From positions 1 to 64,000 of the forward strand of contig DATERL010000074.1 of the NCBI GenBank assembly GCA_035271585.1: a DNA stretch of 64,000 nucleotides. Reading direction: 5' to 3'. Numbering within the stretch: the first letter of the stretch is position 1; every line of letters starts with the position of its first letter. The DNA comes from Roseimarinus sp035271585. Lineage in GTDB: Bacteria; Bacteroidota; Bacteroidia; Bacteroidales; Prolixibacteraceae. The notes under the pieces are model-generated. The model was given only the letters and a program-made list of their open reading frames with translations, was not told the origin of the DNA and ran no database searches. The position numbers and the translations under genes are program-made. Positions 52,399 to 61,478 of the stretch are shown here, piece by piece.

Positions 52399-53643
52399 AT
52401 GAAGCAAGGCCGACAAAACATTTTAGCGCTCTTCACCTTTATTGCCCTAGTAATCGTTTTGACCATCCAGGTAAAATGGTTGTTCGATGCGGCTCGCATG
52501 GAAGAAAAACAATTTAATACTACCGTAAGTATTGCATTAAATGAGGCAAAACACGATATAGGCAAACTGGCCAACGCTTGTCCCGACATGAATGACTTTT
52601 TGTGCGGTTACCCTTGCAAAGAAAAAGTGCATGCCTCTAAAGTTGCCCAAATCGACAGCATCATCAGCAACAAACTGGCCTTATACAACATTGACCTTGA
52701 CTATACCTTTGAAGTTACAGAAGGCGACAACAGTGTTCCCAATAAAAAAATTTTCGCACAGCATTGTTACCTCCAGTGCCTCAATGGACAGCTCGAAAAA
52801 GACGGCATCAAAATTAAAGTTGAGTTTCCATGCCGTAACCAGTTTATTTGGGCGCAACTGCATGGTACTTTTCTGCTCACATTTTTCTCCATTATTTTCG
52901 TAATGGTTTCGTTTTTGATCACTTCGCGCCTATTTCGTAAAGAGCGCCAAATGCTCGAACAAACCTCCGATTTTATCAACAACATGGTGCACGAGTTCCA
53001 GACTCCTATATCGAACATTGGCTTTGCGGCCAGTTTAATAAAAAAGAAAGATAAGTTAATGGATAAAAAAACCGGAGAATACCTTTCGGTGATTATTAAG
53101 GAAAACCATAAGATGGAAAAAAATGTAGAGGAAATTCTAAAAATATCGAACAACACCCCAAACGAAACCCACACGGAACAAGTTAACCTAACGAAAATAC
53201 TGAGTGATTTAATTGCCGATTTTGGTCCTCGTGTTGAAAGCCATAAAGGTTCGATTCTATTTCATACCGAGAACGAAAAACTTGTCATTAATGGGATTAC
53301 CGCGCACTTTAAACTTATTTTTTCGAACCTGATCGACAATGCCATAAAATATGCCGATAAAGAACCGCAAATAAGCATTTTGTTAAAAAGCACCAATAAA
53401 AAAATTGAAATAAGTATAAAAGACAACGGCCCAGGCATCGAAAAGAGACACCACGACTTGATTTTCGAGAAATATTACAGGATCCCTACTGGCGATGTCC
53501 ACAACGTGAAAGGTTTTGGGCTGGGGCTTACCTACGTAAAAAAAATGATTGAAAGCTATAACGGTAGCATCGAAATTCACAGCACAAAGGGCTCAGGAAC
53601 TTTATTCACTATTTATTTACCTTTGGAAAATGAAACGCACTAA
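52399..53643 (+). CDS. two-component sensor histidine kinase with cysteine-rich periplasmic domain
   Basis: 414 residues: helix 1 (about 9-25), a ~125-residue periplasmic domain, helix 2 (about 152-175, LLTFFSIIFVMVSFLITS), HisKA with VHEFQTPISNIGF (His phosphorylation site) and a HATPase domain (NLIDNAIKYA, DNGPGIEK, GFGLGLTYVKKM). The periplasmic domain has six Cys (61, 69, 73, 123, 127, 145), which could form disulphides or bind metal. It overlaps the response regulator gene by 14 nt. Signal unknown. Confidence 0.94.
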   Translation: MKQGRQNILALFTFIALVIVLTIQVKWLFDAARMEEKQFNTTVSIALNEAKHDIGKLANACPDMNDFLCGYPCKEKVHASKVAQIDSIISNKLALYNIDLDYTFEVTEGDNSVPNKKIFAQHCYLQCLNGQLEKDGIKIKVEFPCRNQFIWAQLHGTFLLTFFSIIFVMVSFLITSRLFRKERQMLEQTSDFINNMVHEFQTPISNIGFAASLIKKKDKLMDKKTGEYLSVIIKENHKMEKNVEEILKISNNTPNETHTEQVNLTKILSDLIADFGPRVESHKGSILFHTENEKLVINGITAHFKLIFSNLIDNAIKYADKEPQISILLKSTNKKIEISIKDNGPGIEKRHHDLIFEKYYRIPTGDVHNVKGFGLGLTYVKKMIESYNGSIEIHSTKGSGTLFTIYLPLENETH

Positions 53644-54322
53644 AATACTTTTGGTTGAAGACGATACCAGTCTGGGCTTTTTACTGGTGGATTTTCTGGA
53701 ATCGAACCACTTCGACGTGAAACTTTTTAAAGACGGCAAAACAGCCTTAAACGGATACAAGGAAGGTCGTTTCGATTTTTGTATACTCGATGTAATGCTC
53801 CCCGATATGGACGGTTTTAACTTGGCTAAACTCATACGAGCCAACAATAAAACCATTCCTATTATTTTCCTTACTGCCCGTTCGATGAAACAAGACAAGC
53901 TAAAAGGCTTCGATTTGGGCGCCGACGATTACATCACCAAACCCTTTGACGAAGACGAACTACTTTGCCGTGTAAACGCTATTATTAACCGCTACAACAT
54001 ACTCCCCAACGAACAAATATATTCAGACGTATTTACGATTGGACAATATGTATTCGATTATAAGAATCAACTGCTTCAATTTGGCGAGCTATCGAAACGA
54101 CTGACCAAAAAAGAAAGTGAAATTCTGAAATACCTTTGTAACTCGGCCAATAAAATTGTTACCCGCGACGACATCCTCTTTTCGGTATGGGGCGACAACG
54201 ATTATTTCATTGGCCGCAGCCTCGACGTATTCATTGCTAAACTAAGGAAATACCTCAGCCAAGACAGAAACGTTCAAATCACCAACATACCCAAAGTAGG
54301 TTACATTCTTGAAGTAAAATAA
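53630..54322 (+). CDS. OmpR-family response regulator
   Basis: 230 residues from ATG 53630 (MKRTKILLVEDDTSLG); the longer open frame from 53549 lies within the kinase gene. Receiver domain with LVEDD, phospho-Asp in CILDVMLPDMDG, and TAR plus KPFDEDELLCRV switch residues. C-terminal winged helix (LTKKESEILKYLCNSANKIV, GRSLDVFIAKLRKYL). Partner of the upstream kinase. Convergent with adk, 17 nt apart, with no terminator seen. Confidence 0.95.
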   Translation: MKRTKILLVEDDTSLGFLLVDFLESNHFDVKLFKDGKTALNGYKEGRFDFCILDVMLPDMDGFNLAKLIRANNKTIPIIFLTARSMKQDKLKGFDLGADDYITKPFDEDELLCRVNAIINRYNILPNEQIYSDVFTIGQYVFDYKNQLLQFGELSKRLTKKESEILKYLCNSANKIVTRDDILFSVWGDNDYFIGRSLDVFIAKLRKYLSQDRNVQITNIPKVGYILEVK

Positions 54323-54339
54323 AACAAGGACAAAAGGCG

Positions 54340-54912
54340 TTACAGCTTTTGAACCAGCAATTTTATGCGATCCGCAATTTCATCAATACTCCCCATTCCA
54401 TTAATAGGATAGTATTTATTTTGCGCACTATAATAATCGATAAGCGGCGCAGTTTTTTTATTATAAACCACAATTCGATTTCTAATAATCGACTCTTGAC
54501 AGTCGTCGCTACGCCCAGAAGTTTTGCCTCTTTCTATCAAACGGTCAATCAGTTCCTTTTTTTTAACATCGAGGGCCAACATTCCCGAAACAGGTGTATT
54601 CCTATCCTTCAGCAAGGCATCGAGCGCTTTGGCCTGCTCAACAGTGCGAGGGAAACCGTCGAAAATAAATCCTTTGGTATCAGGGTTTTCTTCGATATGC
54701 GAATTAATCATAGCAATAACAACTTCGTCGGAAGCCAATTCGCCTTTATCAATAAAAGCTTTGGCTTGTAGGCCCAACTCGGTTTTTGCAGCAATTTGAG
54801 TTCGCAGCAAATCACCGGTTGATATATGAATTAGTTGGAATGAATCTTTTAAAAAAGCAGCCTGAGTTCCTTTGCCTGCACCAGGAGGGCCAAAAAGTAC
54901 TAAATTTAACAT
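54340..54912 (-). CDS. adk: adenylate kinase
   Basis: 190 residues: FGPPGAGKGTQAA P-loop, HISTGDLLRTQIA, GFPRTVEQAKAL and a short LID (ERGKTSGRSDD), the form without zinc. Balances AMP, ADP and ATP. 26 nt downstream of hpt on the same strand. Confidence 0.96.
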   Translation of the reverse strand: MLNLVLFGPPGAGKGTQAAFLKDSFQLIHISTGDLLRTQIAAKTELGLQAKAFIDKGELASDEVVIAMINSHIEENPDTKGFIFDGFPRTVEQAKALDALLKDRNTPVSGMLALDVKKKELIDRLIERGKTSGRSDDCQESIIRNRIVVYNKKTAPLIDYYSAQNKYYPINGMGSIDEIADRIKLLVQKL

Positions 54913-54938
54913 AAATAAGTTGTTTGGTTTTTGCTTGC

Positions 54939-55478
54939 TTACTCTACTATTTTATAAATATCTTTCAAATTTCGCCCCTTTTGATCATAATCGAGTCCAA
55001 AACCTACAATAAAGTCATTTCCGATTTCCATTCCCACATAATCGATCGGAAATTTATTATTAAATTTTTCGGGCTTAAGCAGCATCGTGGCAATCTTCAC
55101 ATCCTTGGGTCTGTGTTCTTTCAACAGTTTCATCACTTCGATAATGGTATTTCCAGTGTCGATAATATCCTCAAGTACAACCAAAACGCGACCTGTGACG
55201 GGTTCATTTAACCCGATTAACTTTTTCACCTGTCCCGTAGTATCAGTTCCACTATACGACGAGAGACGCATGAAAGTTACCTCAGCCTGCTCAAGATCGA
55301 TTTCTTTAAACAGCTCGGCTGTAAACATGAAAGATCCATTAAGAATGCAAATAAATAAAACATCTTCGTTTTTCAGGTCATTTGAAATGCGAAGTGCCAT
55401 TTTCTTAACGTTTTCATTAATTTGAGCGTAAGGAATAAATATTTCAAACTCCTTGTCGTGTAATTTTACTCGATTCAT
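54939..55478 (-). CDS. hpt: hypoxanthine phosphoribosyltransferase
   Basis: 179 residues. PRPP-binding motif VVLEDIIDTGNTI; early CILNGSFMF loop and VGFGLDYDQKGRNL near the end are typical of HPRT. Salvages hypoxanthine and guanine to nucleotides. Forms a purine salvage/energy pair with adk. Confidence 0.94.
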   Translation of the reverse strand: MNRVKLHDKEFEIFIPYAQINENVKKMALRISNDLKNEDVLFICILNGSFMFTAELFKEIDLEQAEVTFMRLSSYSGTDTTGQVKKLIGLNEPVTGRVLVVLEDIIDTGNTIIEVMKLLKEHRPKDVKIATMLLKPEKFNNKFPIDYVGMEIGNDFIVGFGLDYDQKGRNLKDIYKIVE

Positions 55479-55632
55479 TTTTCTATTTTTAGAAATGAGG
55501 ATACAAAAAAACTACAAAAAAACTAGAAACCCAATTTACGCTTTAACATTTTTAAACATTATCAAAAAATGTTGTTCTTAGCGGCTTTCAAAATCCATTT
55601 TTCAACAATCAAATATTAGAGATAAACAACAC

Positions 55633-55662
55633 TTGATTGTTATTAAAATATTACTATTTTTG
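55633..55662 (+). promoter_or_regulatory. promoter of the EF-G2-like gene
   Basis: TTG (55633-55635), 19-nt spacer, TATTTTTG (55655-55662): the best-spaced Bacteroidota promoter in the window. Start predicted near 55669, so translation from the ATG at 55700 is expected, not from 55637. Confidence 0.65.
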
Positions 55663-55699
55663 GTGTTCACGGAAAAAAGCAACCAATAATTTTTTACTT

Positions 55700-57856
55700 A
55701 TGAAAGCATATAAAACAGAAGAAATTAGAAACATTGCGTTAATCGGCAACGCCGGCGCTGGGAAAACCACCCTCGCGGAAGCAATGCTTTTCGGGGGTGG
55801 TATCATCAACCGCAGAGGTGAAGTTACTCAAAAAAATACCACCTCGGACTATACCGAAATTGAACACGACTACGGCAACTCTATTTTCCCCACTCTCCTT
55901 TATACCGAATTCAACGACAAAAAAATTAACATTATCGACACTCCTGGAATGAAAGCCTTCTCGGGAGGAGTAACCTCGTCGTTAAGTGTAACCGATACAG
56001 CACTTTGCGTAATCAACGCAGGCGATGGCATTGGAGCTGGCACCGAAAGCGCCATGCGTATTGCCGAAAAATTAAAATCACCTGTTATTTTAGTTGCTAA
56101 CGGTCTCGATCACGAAAATGCCAATTTTGAACAAATGATCGAAGATGCCAAAAACCGTTTTGGCCAAAAAATTACCATCGTTCAATACCCGGTTAATCCG
56201 GGCACAACCTTTAACCAGGTTGTCGATGTTCTAAAAATGAAAATGTACCAATGGGGTAAGGATGGTGGAAAACCCGAAATTGTCGACATCCCTGCTTCAG
56301 AAAAAGATAAAGCCAATGAACTGCACAACGAGTTGGTTGAAAAAGCTGCCGAGAACGATGAAAAACTCATGGAGTTATACTTCGACAAAGGATCGTTAAA
56401 CGAAGACGAAATGCGCCATGGAATGCGCTTAGGAATGAAAGACGAAACCTTCATTCCTGTTTTCTGTACTTGTGCTAAAAAGGACATGGGTATTCGCCGT
56501 TTAATGGAATTCATTATCAACATTGTGCCAGCACCCAATCAGGTTGCCCTACGCACCGAACTAAGCGACAAAGAAGTAAAAGTTGATGCTTCGGGTTCTG
56601 CATCCATGATGGTGTTTAAAACCAGCGTTGAACCACATATTGGCGAGGTAACTTATTTTAAAGTTATGTCGGGTGTTATTACCGAAGGAACGGATTTAAT
56701 TAATACCACCCGGAATAATAAAGAACGTTTATCACAGATTTTTGCCGTAGCTGGAAAAACCAGAAACAAAGTAACTGAAATGTTTGCCGGCGACCTTGGC
56801 GCAACTGTTAAACTCAAAGAGACCAAGGTGAACCATACCTTAAGTACAAAAGAGGCCGACTACAAGTTTGCTCCAATTGTGTTCCCAAAACCGCTTACTA
56901 CAGTTGCTGTTAAGGCTGTTAGCGAATCGGACGACGAAAAAGTAGCTGAAATCCTACACCGCTTACGCGACGAAGATCCTTCGTTCCTCGTTTACCATTC
57001 GAAAGAATTAAAACAGTTAATTGTTGAAGCTCAAAGCGAATATCATATCAACGTGATTAAATGGTTCTTCGAAAAAGAATACAAAATCGACATCAAAATA
57101 CTGTCGCCACGTGTACCATTCCGCGAAACCATTACCAAAGCTGCTCAATCCGACTATCGTCATAAAAAACAATCGGGCGGTGCGGGACAGTTTGGCGAAG
57201 TACACATGATTGTTGAACCTTACACGGAAGGTATGCCCGATCCTAAATCTTTCAAAATTGATGGCAAGGAATGGGTTGTGAATTTACGCGGAAAAGATGA
57301 AGTTACTTTGCCTTGGGGCGGAAAGCTTGTTTTTTGCAACTGCATTGTAGGCGGCTCAATCGATACCCGTTTTCTACCAGCTATTCTTAAAGGAATAATG
57401 GAAAAAATGGAAGAAGGGCCACTTACTGGTTCGTATGCTCGCGATATCCGCGTTTGCATCTACGATGGTAAAATGCACCCGGTCGACTCCAATGAAATAT
57501 CATTCAAATTGGCTGGACGCCATGCTTTTAGCGCAGCATTCAAAAAAGCAGGGGCAAAAATACTTGAACCAGTTTATAACCTTGAAGCATTTACACCCAG
57601 CGAACGCATGGGCGACGTGATGAGCGACCTGCAAGGACGCCGTGCGTTGATTATGGGCATGGGTAGCGAAAAAGGATACGAAAAGATATCGGCCAAAGTT
57701 CCTCTCAAAGAAATGGACAACTATATTACCTCGCTCAACTCGTTGACCGGAGGCCGCGGTTGGTTCACCCTTGAGTTTGACCAGTACGACAAAGTACCTG
57801 CCGAGGTTCAGGAAGAGCTACTCAAAGCATACGAAGCCGAGCAAGACGAAGATTAA
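55700..57856 (+). CDS. elongation factor G paralogue, EF-G2-like (degenerate GTPase motifs)
   Basis: 718 residues with the full five-domain EF-G layout. The P-loop is present (GNAGAGKTT, 16-24), but the RGIT switch I motif is missing, the catalytic His after DTPG is Met (DTPGM, 80-84) and the NKxD guanine motif is NGLD (134-137). Domain IV is well kept (GGAGQFGEVHM, AGRHAFSAAFKKAG). In Bacteroides an EF-G2 paralogue without GTPase activity is known to support translation in starvation and gut colonisation; this protein fits that type. The canonical fusA (17024) has all motifs. Own promoter and terminator; monocistronic. Confidence 0.92.
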   Translation: MKAYKTEEIRNIALIGNAGAGKTTLAEAMLFGGGIINRRGEVTQKNTTSDYTEIEHDYGNSIFPTLLYTEFNDKKINIIDTPGMKAFSGGVTSSLSVTDTALCVINAGDGIGAGTESAMRIAEKLKSPVILVANGLDHENANFEQMIEDAKNRFGQKITIVQYPVNPGTTFNQVVDVLKMKMYQWGKDGGKPEIVDIPASEKDKANELHNELVEKAAENDEKLMELYFDKGSLNEDEMRHGMRLGMKDETFIPVFCTCAKKDMGIRRLMEFIINIVPAPNQVALRTELSDKEVKVDASGSASMMVFKTSVEPHIGEVTYFKVMSGVITEGTDLINTTRNNKERLSQIFAVAGKTRNKVTEMFAGDLGATVKLKETKVNHTLSTKEADYKFAPIVFPKPLTTVAVKAVSESDDEKVAEILHRLRDEDPSFLVYHSKELKQLIVEAQSEYHINVIKWFFEKEYKIDIKILSPRVPFRETITKAAQSDYRHKKQSGGAGQFGEVHMIVEPYTEGMPDPKSFKIDGKEWVVNLRGKDEVTLPWGGKLVFCNCIVGGSIDTRFLPAILKGIMEKMEEGPLTGSYARDIRVCIYDGKMHPVDSNEISFKLAGRHAFSAAFKKAGAKILEPVYNLEAFTPSERMGDVMSDLQGRRALIMGMGSEKGYEKISAKVPLKEMDNYITSLNSLTGGRGWFTLEFDQYDKVPAEVQEELLKAYEAEQDED

Positions 57857-57905
57857 AATATATTACCAACAAAAACCAATCGATTTTTTATAACTAAATC
57901 AAGAG

Positions 57906-57935
57906 AAAACCCGGGTTTCATCCCGGGTTTTTTTA
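57906..57935. terminator. intrinsic terminator, bidirectional
   Basis: AAAACCCGGG (57906-57915) and CCCGGGTTTT (57922-57931), 10-bp perfect stem, 6-nt loop, then TTT. Between the convergent EF-G2-like and beta-helix lipoprotein genes. Confidence 0.9.
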
Positions 57936-57958
57936 TAGTAAAATAGAATTACTCCACT

Positions 57959-59824
57959 TTAATATCCATAAGCTCCAATAAAAGCAACATCTTCTTCTTT
58001 TAGATTCATGACCTTGGCCACATGCTCTGGAATAAGTTTTCCAATTCCAAAGTCATCAGTCATCTTAAAGTTATTATTATCAAAATCGACAAATATTTTC
58101 TTCGAATATCCTTGATAATATTCACTCTCGGTTGAGAAATCGGGATACAATTCATTTAACTCATTTGGTGAAAATATTTCCACAAGACAAGCCTCATTAT
58201 CAGCAGGACTCCAATTAAGAAGCGGTAAATTATTTTCCTCGACCTCGTCAATGTAAACATTGTTGTTAACCATCAAAAGTTGTGAATCGTTCAATCTTTC
58301 GCACATGTCGGCAGGTTGCCATACAACCCAATTAGGACGAACAAGTTCCGTTTCGGTGTAAAACAAGTTATTTACAAAAACGTGGTTGTCACGATCATCG
58401 ACTCCGGGACCGGTCGTAATATGCCAACCAAAATGGTCAGTTTCGTCGCCTCTACTATTTCGGCCAAAGCCAACCATACTATTAATGAGGGTGTTATTGA
58501 ATACTTCAACATTAGCACTGTTTAGCACAAACACGCCTTGTTCACAGTTTAGAAACACATTTCCGGCACAAATTGCATCGCTGGATATTTCGTAAAAGAA
58601 ACCACTAAAATTTGACCACATGTGTTCCTTTTTGCTGAATTTTGATACATCACCAATATTTTCGACCCAATTATTTACAAATACACCATCGCGGTTGCCC
58701 ACATCGTACCACAAACCATTTGAATTGGGGTGATCGATAATTAAATTATCGAGGCAAACAACACGGTGAGTTTGATTGAATATTTTAACTGCTGCCGGAT
58801 AAAAACCAGTCCAGCGTTCAATGTTGTTATTGGCAAAAATATTTTTTTCGAGCAACACATCCGACGAAGCCACAATGTACAACCCTTCGGTATTGGAATC
58901 AATAATTTTACAATTTCGCATTACCATACTGTCGCCAATGGCAAACACACCAATACGAAAACATTTCGAAAAGGTGCAATTTTCGAACACTGTGCCTACT
59001 ACATCCTTACCATGCTCGGTTTCGGCTGAAATGCCTTGCGGATAATAGCCATCGATGTGTACCATGGTGTCGGGGAATTGGGTAAAAGTCAAGCCACGTA
59101 TAATTGGCCCTTTACCATCCGATTTTTTGCCATGTACATCGGTTACAGTGCGCGTTAAAGCTTTTCGGAAGGCCGTAATTTCGATGGTTTTTCCCTCGGG
59201 ATTTGTTCCGATGTATATTTTACCCGCTTGGTAATCGACAAAATAAGTGTCCTCATCCACCGATTCGGCTTCGCCAACCGATTGCAAAAACTGTCCGTCG
59301 ATAAAAATGCCATCGTTGTTGAAACGATGCAAGGGCGTATATTTTTCTTCGCGCATACTGTTCCACCAACTTTCGGGTGTTCCCGGAAACAGAAAATCCC
59401 AATTGGTAACCCATAAGTCACTACCGGTTTTCTCCCAATTATTAGCAATAAAAGTCCCATTTATTATCGGTTCCTCATTGCCATAAGGCTGAATTACAAT
59501 ACCCTGATTAAGCAAGAGGTTTCCGGTACGATAAGTTCCACCGCGCATAATAATGGCATCGCCAGTAACAACTTTCGATAAAGCTGTTTCAATTGTAGTG
59601 GGAGCTTCAAGTTTCAGTCCGTCAGCTTCGGTATTACCATCGGGGGCCACATAATAGATAACTCCCAACACATTTGGCAATTTATAAACCTGAGCTTGCG
59701 GTCCATACAAACCCTTATTCATTTCGGGTCCTTTATAGGTTTCCACATTGGTATTACAAGCAAAACTTGTAAATAAAATAGCCACAAAACTGTATAAAAG
59801 AATAAATGAGTTCTTCATATCCAT
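57959..59824 (-). CDS. right-handed parallel beta-helix lipoprotein, probable carbohydrate-active
   Basis: 621 residues. Lipoprotein signal with Cys in ILFTSFACNTN. After a YYVAPDGNTEADGLKLEAP start typical of extracellular beta-helix glycan enzymes comes a series of helix coils rich in Asn ladders (FENCTFSKCF, VMRNCKIIDSNTEGLYI, VFVNNWVENIGD, NVEVFNNTLINS). The layout and length resemble GH141-type and polysaccharide-lyase-type beta-helix proteins, but no catalytic set could be assigned. It is not next to susCD genes. First Met or Met3 could be the start. Confidence 0.8.
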   Translation of the reverse strand: MDMKNSFILLYSFVAILFTSFACNTNVETYKGPEMNKGLYGPQAQVYKLPNVLGVIYYVAPDGNTEADGLKLEAPTTIETALSKVVTGDAIIMRGGTYRTGNLLLNQGIVIQPYGNEEPIINGTFIANNWEKTGSDLWVTNWDFLFPGTPESWWNSMREEKYTPLHRFNNDGIFIDGQFLQSVGEAESVDEDTYFVDYQAGKIYIGTNPEGKTIEITAFRKALTRTVTDVHGKKSDGKGPIIRGLTFTQFPDTMVHIDGYYPQGISAETEHGKDVVGTVFENCTFSKCFRIGVFAIGDSMVMRNCKIIDSNTEGLYIVASSDVLLEKNIFANNNIERWTGFYPAAVKIFNQTHRVVCLDNLIIDHPNSNGLWYDVGNRDGVFVNNWVENIGDVSKFSKKEHMWSNFSGFFYEISSDAICAGNVFLNCEQGVFVLNSANVEVFNNTLINSMVGFGRNSRGDETDHFGWHITTGPGVDDRDNHVFVNNLFYTETELVRPNWVVWQPADMCERLNDSQLLMVNNNVYIDEVEENNLPLLNWSPADNEACLVEIFSPNELNELYPDFSTESEYYQGYSKKIFVDFDNNNFKMTDDFGIGKLIPEHVAKVMNLKEEDVAFIGAYGY

Positions 59825-59972
59825 ATTTATTTTAAAAATTCACAATAAAAATACGAAAACTTCTGGACAGGGAACTGTTTAATAATTTTCTATTGGGTGG
59901 AAAAATCGATATTCGGATTTATTTGGGATTAATATTTTTACAAATGCTACGGGTTATACAAATATGAATGAT

Positions 59973-60090
59973 GCTCTGCACCTGGTTTTAATAGTCCTTT
60001 AGGTGTTTTTTCTGAATTATAAATAAGACGCAAAACTGCGAGCTATTTATAATTAAAAAATTACAGATAAAATTTAAGGTGCAGCGCACC
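59973..60090. repeat. nested inverted repeat between miaB and the beta-helix gene
   Basis: Outer arms GCTCTGCACCT (59973-59983) and AGGTGCAGCGC (60077-60087) match at 10 of 11 positions. Inside is a perfect 11-bp repeat AATTATAAATA (60015-60025) / TATTTATAATT (60044-60054) whose loop contains CGCA-AAAC-TGCG (60029-60040). The right arm also opens a small palindrome GGTGC-AGC-GCACC (60078-60090). No T-run follows, so it does not look like a terminator; a dispersed repeat or structured RNA is possible. The rest of the 298-nt gap shows no ORF. Confidence 0.6.
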
Positions 60091-60122
60091 GAAACAAGTA
60101 ACTATCAAGAACATATCGTTAT

Positions 60123-61448
60123 TTATATGCTTTTCCCAATTAGTGTGGTTTGAGTGCAACGCTCAATGGTCACATTCACCAAATCGCCTTTTTGATAGTT
60201 CATTTTTGGAAACACTACCACTTTGTTTTGCAGGCTACGCCCCACGAGTTCTTCTTTCGATTTTTTTGAAGTTCCCTCGACCAATACCTCAAAAGTTTTG
60301 CCAATATCGGCTTTATTGTTTTCAAGCGACAAACGGTTTTGCAATTCAATCATTCGTGAAAGGCGCTCGGCTTTTACTTCCTCAGGCACATCGTCGGGCA
60401 GGTGCTTAGCAGCATAGGTACCAGGACGTTCGGAATATTTATACATGAAAGCTATATCGAATCTCGCCCACTTCATGAGGCTGAGTGTATCTTGAAATTC
60501 GGCTTCTGTTTCGCCACTAAAACCACAAAAGATGTCGGAACTGATCCCACAATCGGGCAATATTTCACGAATGGCTTCGATGCGACGCATGTACCACTCT
60601 CGATCGTATTTTCGGTTCATTCGATTAAGTACTTCACTACTGCCACTTTGAAAAGGCAAGTGAATGTGATTACATATATTTGGTGATTGAGCAATGGTTT
60701 TCAATAAGCTATCCGACAAATCTTTGGGATGCGAAGTAGAAAAACGAATACGGATGGCCGGTTGACTCTCGGCCACCATTTTGAGCAGCTCAGGAAACCT
60801 TAACGGACGTGTTTCGCCATCGGGCTGCCATTTGAAAGAGTTCACATTTTGCCCCAATAGAGTTACTTCTTTGTAACCATTTGACGCCAAATCGGACACT
60901 TCGTTCAATATATCGCGCGGGTCGCGGCTGCGTTCTCGCCCACGGGTATATGGCACAATGCAATAAGTGCAAAAATTATTACAGCCCCGGGTAATTGAAA
61001 CATATCCCGAAATAGAACCTTTCATGAGCCGTTTGGGCACTAAACTGTCGTAGGTTTCAATGGTCGAAAGCTCCACATTAATAGCTGCTTCGCCGGCAAT
61101 AGCTTTATCGATAAGATAAGGTAAATCGCGATAAGCATCGGGACCAGCCACCAAATCGACCACTTTTTGTTCGAGCAACTCGTTGGCAAGGCGTTCAGCC
61201 ATGCAGCCAATCATTCCAATAACAAGGCCTTTGCGTTTCTTCTTATAAGAATTAAATAGACGCAAACGCCCCCAAACACGCTTCTCGGCATTATCGCGTA
61301 CCGAACACGTATTGATGAAAATCACATCAGCTTCATGTTGGTTATCAGTAATAGCATATCCTTTTCCGGCCATCACTGCGGCCACAACTTCACTATCGGC
61401 TACGTTCATTTGGCAGCCATAGGTTTCAATATAAAGTTTTTTATCCAT
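60123..61448 (-). CDS. miaB: tRNA-2-methylthio-N6-dimethylallyladenosine synthase
   Basis: 441 residues. UPF0004 domain with Cys in YGCQMNVADS, INTCSVRDNA and MIGCMAERL; radical SAM domain with CNNFCTYCIVPYTRGRERSR; C-terminal TRAM domain (VGRSLQNKVVVFPKMNYQKG). Adds the methylthio group at A37 of tRNAs reading UNN codons. Last gene of the murA-side minus-strand series, 30 nt after the TlpA-like gene. Confidence 0.96.
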   Translation of the reverse strand: MDKKLYIETYGCQMNVADSEVVAAVMAGKGYAITDNQHEADVIFINTCSVRDNAEKRVWGRLRLFNSYKKKRKGLVIGMIGCMAERLANELLEQKVVDLVAGPDAYRDLPYLIDKAIAGEAAINVELSTIETYDSLVPKRLMKGSISGYVSITRGCNNFCTYCIVPYTRGRERSRDPRDILNEVSDLASNGYKEVTLLGQNVNSFKWQPDGETRPLRFPELLKMVAESQPAIRIRFSTSHPKDLSDSLLKTIAQSPNICNHIHLPFQSGSSEVLNRMNRKYDREWYMRRIEAIREILPDCGISSDIFCGFSGETEAEFQDTLSLMKWARFDIAFMYKYSERPGTYAAKHLPDDVPEEVKAERLSRMIELQNRLSLENNKADIGKTFEVLVEGTSKKSKEELVGRSLQNKVVVFPKMNYQKGDLVNVTIERCTQTTLIGKSI

Positions 61449-61478
61449 TTGTTATTTTAAACAATAATGGCCGAGAAA

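Noticed and set aside
53549..53629. 27-residue extension of the response regulator
   Set aside because: It lies inside the kinase gene; the receiver domain begins right at ATG 53630.
55637..55699. 21-residue N-terminal extension of the EF-G2-like protein
   Set aside because: The extension spans the TTG/TAnnTTTG promoter, so it lies before the predicted transcript start; the family start matches ATG 55700.
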